Source: Micromonospora sp. Llam0 (GTDB taxonomy: Bacteria > Actinomycetota > Actinomycetes > Mycobacteriales > Micromonosporaceae). Taken from it: a stretch of 64,000 nt of DNA. The position numbers were made by a program, and so were the translations under genes. This document shows, one piece after another, positions 61,596-64,000 of this stretch. The DNA is taken from positions 124,001-188,000 of the forward strand of contig NZ_RJJY01000002.1 in the NCBI RefSeq assembly GCF_003751085.1. The letters run 5' to 3'. Below the pieces are notes generated by a model. That model was given only the letters and a program-made list of their open reading frames with translations, did no database searches and was not told the DNA's origin. Numbering within the stretch: the first letter of the stretch is position 1; every line of letters starts with the position of its first letter.

Positions 61596-61643
61596 CGTGG
61601 TAGCGGGGACAGGATTTGAACCTGCGACCTCTGGGTTATGAGC
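61596..61643. repeat. attR, 48-bp att repeat
   Basis: This is identical to 47879-47926 and lies inside the complete tRNA gene; the element ends here. Confidence 0.9.
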
Positions 61644-61674
61644 CCAGCGAGCTACCGAACTGCTCCACCCCGCG
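61598..61674 (-). tRNA. initiator tRNA-fMet (CAT anticodon)
   Basis: The 77-nt gene reads CGCGGGGTGGAGCAG at the 5' end and CCCCGCTACCA at the 3' end, with anticodon CAT. The first base of the acceptor stem is an unpaired C (C1-U72), and the anticodon stem ends GGG/CCC; both are initiator marks. CCA is encoded. It is the integration target of the element. Confidence 0.95.
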
Positions 61675-61822
61675 GCGATGAGTTAACCCTAGCGCATACC
61701 GTCAGCCCGCCGCAAAACGACCCCCGTACTGACCGACTGACCTCGGTGATCTTGCCCTGGCCCACCCACAAAAGCGGACAAGTCAGGATCACCGAGGCCG
61801 GTCGACGTCAGTCGGTTTCGCG

Positions 61823-64000
61823 TCAGCCGGTCGGCGACGGATCGACACCCGGCGACGGATCGGTGGACGGCGGCTGGGCACCACCCACCCCGGCCGCCTG
61901 CTGCGCCGCCTGGAACGCCGTCATCGCGGCGTCCAGCCGGGCCAGCGCCTCGCCGTACCGCTGGAAGTCACCGGCCGCCTGCGCGGCGCGGGCCTCGTCG
62001 ATCGCGGCGCTGACCTCGGCGGCGGCCGCCTGCAGCTCCGGCGTCACCAGACCCGGGTCACCGGTGGCCGGCGGGGTCGGTGTCGGGGTGCCACCGGGCT
62101 CCTCGCCTTCGCCCTCGCCCTCGCCCTCCGGCGGGGTCGTCGGCGCGCCGCCCTCCTCTGCCTGCTCGATCAGCTGCCGGATGCCGTCCTGCACGCTGCT
62201 GGCGAGCACCACGTACGAGCCGCCGTCACCGTAGGAGAGCAGCACCCGCTGCAGCAGCGGGTACGCGTTGGTCTGGTTGCTCTTCACGTAGACCGGCTCG
62301 ACGTAGAGCATGCCGTTGCCGAACGGCAGCGACAGCAGGTTGCCGTACTGCACCTGCGCCTGGTTCGACGACAGCAGGTTCAGCTGCTGTCGGATGGCCG
62401 CGTTGTTGGTCATCCGCTGGTGCACCTGCACCGGGCCGGAGATCGCCGTCTGGTCGGGCAACTCCAGCACCTGCAGCTGCGGCTGTCCGTCGACGTACGA
62501 CCCGGAGATCAGCGCGGCCAGGTTCTGCCGGCCGGCAGGGGTCACCGCCGAGGTCAGCTGGAACCGTGGCTCGTCCTGCTCCGGCAGCTGGGTCATCAGG
62601 TAGTACGGCGGCTGCTTGACCCCGCTGTCCGGCGAGTCCGGAACGTTCGGCACCTCCCAGAAGTCCTGGCCGGAGAAGAACTCGGCCGGGTTGGTGACGT
62701 GGTAGCGGGCCAGCAGGTTGCGCTGCACCTTGAACAGGTCCGCCGGGTAGCGGAAGTGGGCGACCAGCTCCTGCGGCGTCTCCGCCTTCGGGATGACCAA
62801 GTCGCCGCCGAACGCCGCGTTCCACGCCTTGAGCACCGGGTCGTTCTCGTCGAACTCGTAGAGCCGGACGGTGCCGTCGTACGCGTCGACGGTGGCCTTG
62901 ACCGAGTTGCGGATGTAGTTGACGTTCTCCCGGGCCAGCACGAAGGTGCCCTGGCCGGTCAGCTCGTCGGCGGTCTCGGCCTGCAGGTTCACCCGCTCCG
63001 AGTACGGGTACGTCGCCGAGGTGGTGTAGCCGTCGACGATCCACTGGATCCGGCCGTCGACCACCGCCGGGTACGGGTCGCCGTCCATGGTCAGGAACGG
63101 CGCGACCTTCTCCACCCGGTCCCGTGGGTTACGGATGTACAGCAGCTTGGAGTTCTCGTTGACCGCCTCGGAGAGCAGGAAGTTGGTCTCCTGCTCGTTG
63201 ATCGCGTACAGCAGTTTGCGGCCGAACGAACCGACCTCGACCCCGCCGGTGCCGGTGTAGGTGTAGTACTGCTCGCCGCCGCTGGAGGTCGGCCGGTCGA
63301 ACTCGACGTTGCTGTCGCCGGGCGAGCCGACGATGGCGTAGTCGGTGCCGTCCATCTGCTCGCCGTAGTAGATCCGCGGCTGCTCGACCGGGATCTCCTC
63401 GGTCGACGAGGAGCACTGCTCCTGGGCCTGGTCGCCGAGGAAGCCGGAGACGAAGTACGGCTGCCCGCCGCAGACCACCTGGTTGGCCGGCGCGCCGACC
63501 ATCCCGTACCCGTGGGTGAAGACGGTGTGCCGGTTGATCCAGTTGCTCTGCTGCTCGGTCAACTCGCCGTAGTTGATCTCCCGCATACCGACGACATAGT
63601 CCTGGGTCTCGTCGTCGATGGTGTAGCGGTCGATGTCCAGCTTGGTGCCGAAGTCGTAGAAGCCACGCACCTGCTGCAGCTGGGTGTAGGTCTCGGAGAC
63701 CAGCTGCGGGTCGAGCAGTCGAATGTTGGGCACCACCGCCGTGTCGGTGGCCAGGCTCTCCGGCGGGGTCAGGTTCGTCGCCGGGTACGGCGTCTGCTGG
63801 CTGATGTCCAGCCCGAACGCTTCTCGGGTGGCGACGATGCCCCGTTCGATATACGCCGCCTCCTTGTCCCGCAGGCTCGGGTTGACCTCGAAGGTCTGCA
63901 CCGCCCACGGGTAGATGCCACCGATCGCCACGGCGGAGATGCCGAGCAGCGCCAGCGAGATGCCCGGCCAGACCAGGTTGCGCATCACCGCGTTGGAGAA
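61823..64000 (-). CDS. UPF0182 membrane protein, partial
   Basis: The gene enters from the right edge; this is its C-terminal 720 residues or so. The family signature is clear: GIYPWAVQTFEVNPSLRDKEAAYIERGIVATREAFGLD, EINYGELTEQQSNWINRHTVFTHGYGMV and PRDRVEKVAPFLTMDGDPYPAVVDGRIQWIVDGYT. A low-complexity acidic/proline tail (EGEGEGEEPGGTPTPTPPATG) and a helical end follow. UPF0182 proteins are large actinobacterial membrane proteins of unknown function. Confidence 0.93.
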   Translation of the reverse strand, partial: FSNAVMRNLVWPGISLALLGISAVAIGGIYPWAVQTFEVNPSLRDKEAAYIERGIVATREAFGLDISQQTPYPATNLTPPESLATDTAVVPNIRLLDPQLVSETYTQLQQVRGFYDFGTKLDIDRYTIDDETQDYVVGMREINYGELTEQQSNWINRHTVFTHGYGMVGAPANQVVCGGQPYFVSGFLGDQAQEQCSSSTEEIPVEQPRIYYGEQMDGTDYAIVGSPGDSNVEFDRPTSSGGEQYYTYTGTGGVEVGSFGRKLLYAINEQETNFLLSEAVNENSKLLYIRNPRDRVEKVAPFLTMDGDPYPAVVDGRIQWIVDGYTTSATYPYSERVNLQAETADELTGQGTFVLARENVNYIRNSVKATVDAYDGTVRLYEFDENDPVLKAWNAAFGGDLVIPKAETPQELVAHFRYPADLFKVQRNLLARYHVTNPAEFFSGQDFWEVPNVPDSPDSGVKQPPYYLMTQLPEQDEPRFQLTSAVTPAGRQNLAALISGSYVDGQPQLQVLELPDQTAISGPVQVHQRMTNNAAIRQQLNLLSSNQAQVQYGNLLSLPFGNGMLYVEPVYVKSNQTNAYPLLQRVLLSYGDGGSYVVLASSVQDGIRQLIEQAEEGGAPTTPPEGEGEGEGEEPGGTPTPTPPATGDPGLVTPELQAAAAEVSAAIDEARAAQAAGDFQRYGEALARLDAAMTAFQAAQQAAGVGGAQPPSTDPSPGVDPSPTG

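Larger units (their letters stand above)
47879..61643. mobile_element. actinomycete integrative and conjugative element in tRNA-fMet
   Basis: A 13.8-kb segment lies between two 48-bp identical direct repeats (47879-47926 and 61596-61643) formed by the 3' half of the initiator tRNA gene. It contains, left to right: an unknown cargo gene, a glycosyltransferase/GntR operon, a transfer block (DUF6284-like, Spd-like, TraB), small zinc proteins, a DUF3987 replication-type protein, an Xis-like HTH and a tyrosine integrase next to attR. This is the standard AICE order. The tRNA is intact at the right end, so the host lost nothing. Confidence 0.93.

Noticed and set aside
1..64000. CRISPR arrays or rRNA genes
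   Set aside because: I saw no short regularly spaced repeat series and no rRNA-like sequence; the only repeats are those listed.

Overview
The window is high-GC DNA with frequent GTG/TTG starts and overlapping stop/start codons. It carries a UPF0182 membrane protein, a bulb-lectin protein, DddA-like toxin and Imm1 genes, an initiator tRNA and an actinomycete-type integrative element. This points to a filamentous actinobacterium, most likely a member of the Micromonosporaceae (inference from gene content and style, not from a marker gene).

Layout. Positions 1-7800 hold chromosomal accessory genes: a partial DUF6745 protein, a frameshifted Nramp transporter, two secreted proteins, a lipoprotein, a 5'-truncated SDR, and an SDR/TetR divergent pair with a palindromic operator. 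Positions 7835-13289 form a compact set that looks like a small biosynthetic cluster: a PGM1-like ATP-grasp ligase diverging from an operon of an Fe(II)/2-oxoglutarate dioxygenase, a GFA-like zinc protein, a MalY-type PLP enzyme and an MFS exporter. Next come a lactate permease broken by an in-frame TAG, a MerR-type promoter in front of a decayed oxidoreductase, a bulb-lectin protein, an HTH/hydrolase divergent pair, and a three-gene DddA-like deaminase toxin module with its Imm1 immunity gene (19961-21363).

Positions 21355-35670 are a patchwork: a CYTH protein, remnants of toxin-antitoxin systems, an asparaginase/PPC pair, and a kinase/phosphotransferase/methyltransferase/HAD set. The methyltransferase is split by an ISL3-type IS with a perfect 8-bp target duplication. 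An XRE-TPR regulator coupled to a SLOG-like protein closes this part. Positions 35702-46800 are a defence island: a type I restriction system (hsdR-hsdS-hsdM) followed by a DUF6119/TIGR04141-like gene whose 3' end was replaced by an ISKra4-type IS (9-bp target duplication).

Positions 47879-61643 are a complete integrative and conjugative element (AICE type) inserted in the 3' half of an initiator tRNA gene. It has 48-bp att repeats, paired arm-type sites at both ends, a tyrosine integrase, an excisionase-like HTH protein, a DnaB-N/DUF3987 replication-type protein, a TraB/FtsK translocase, a Spd-like membrane protein and small accessory proteins. A GntR repressor has an array of GTCCTCT operators and leads an operon of two glycosyltransferases and small cysteine proteins. 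The right edge is the 3' part of a UPF0182 gene.
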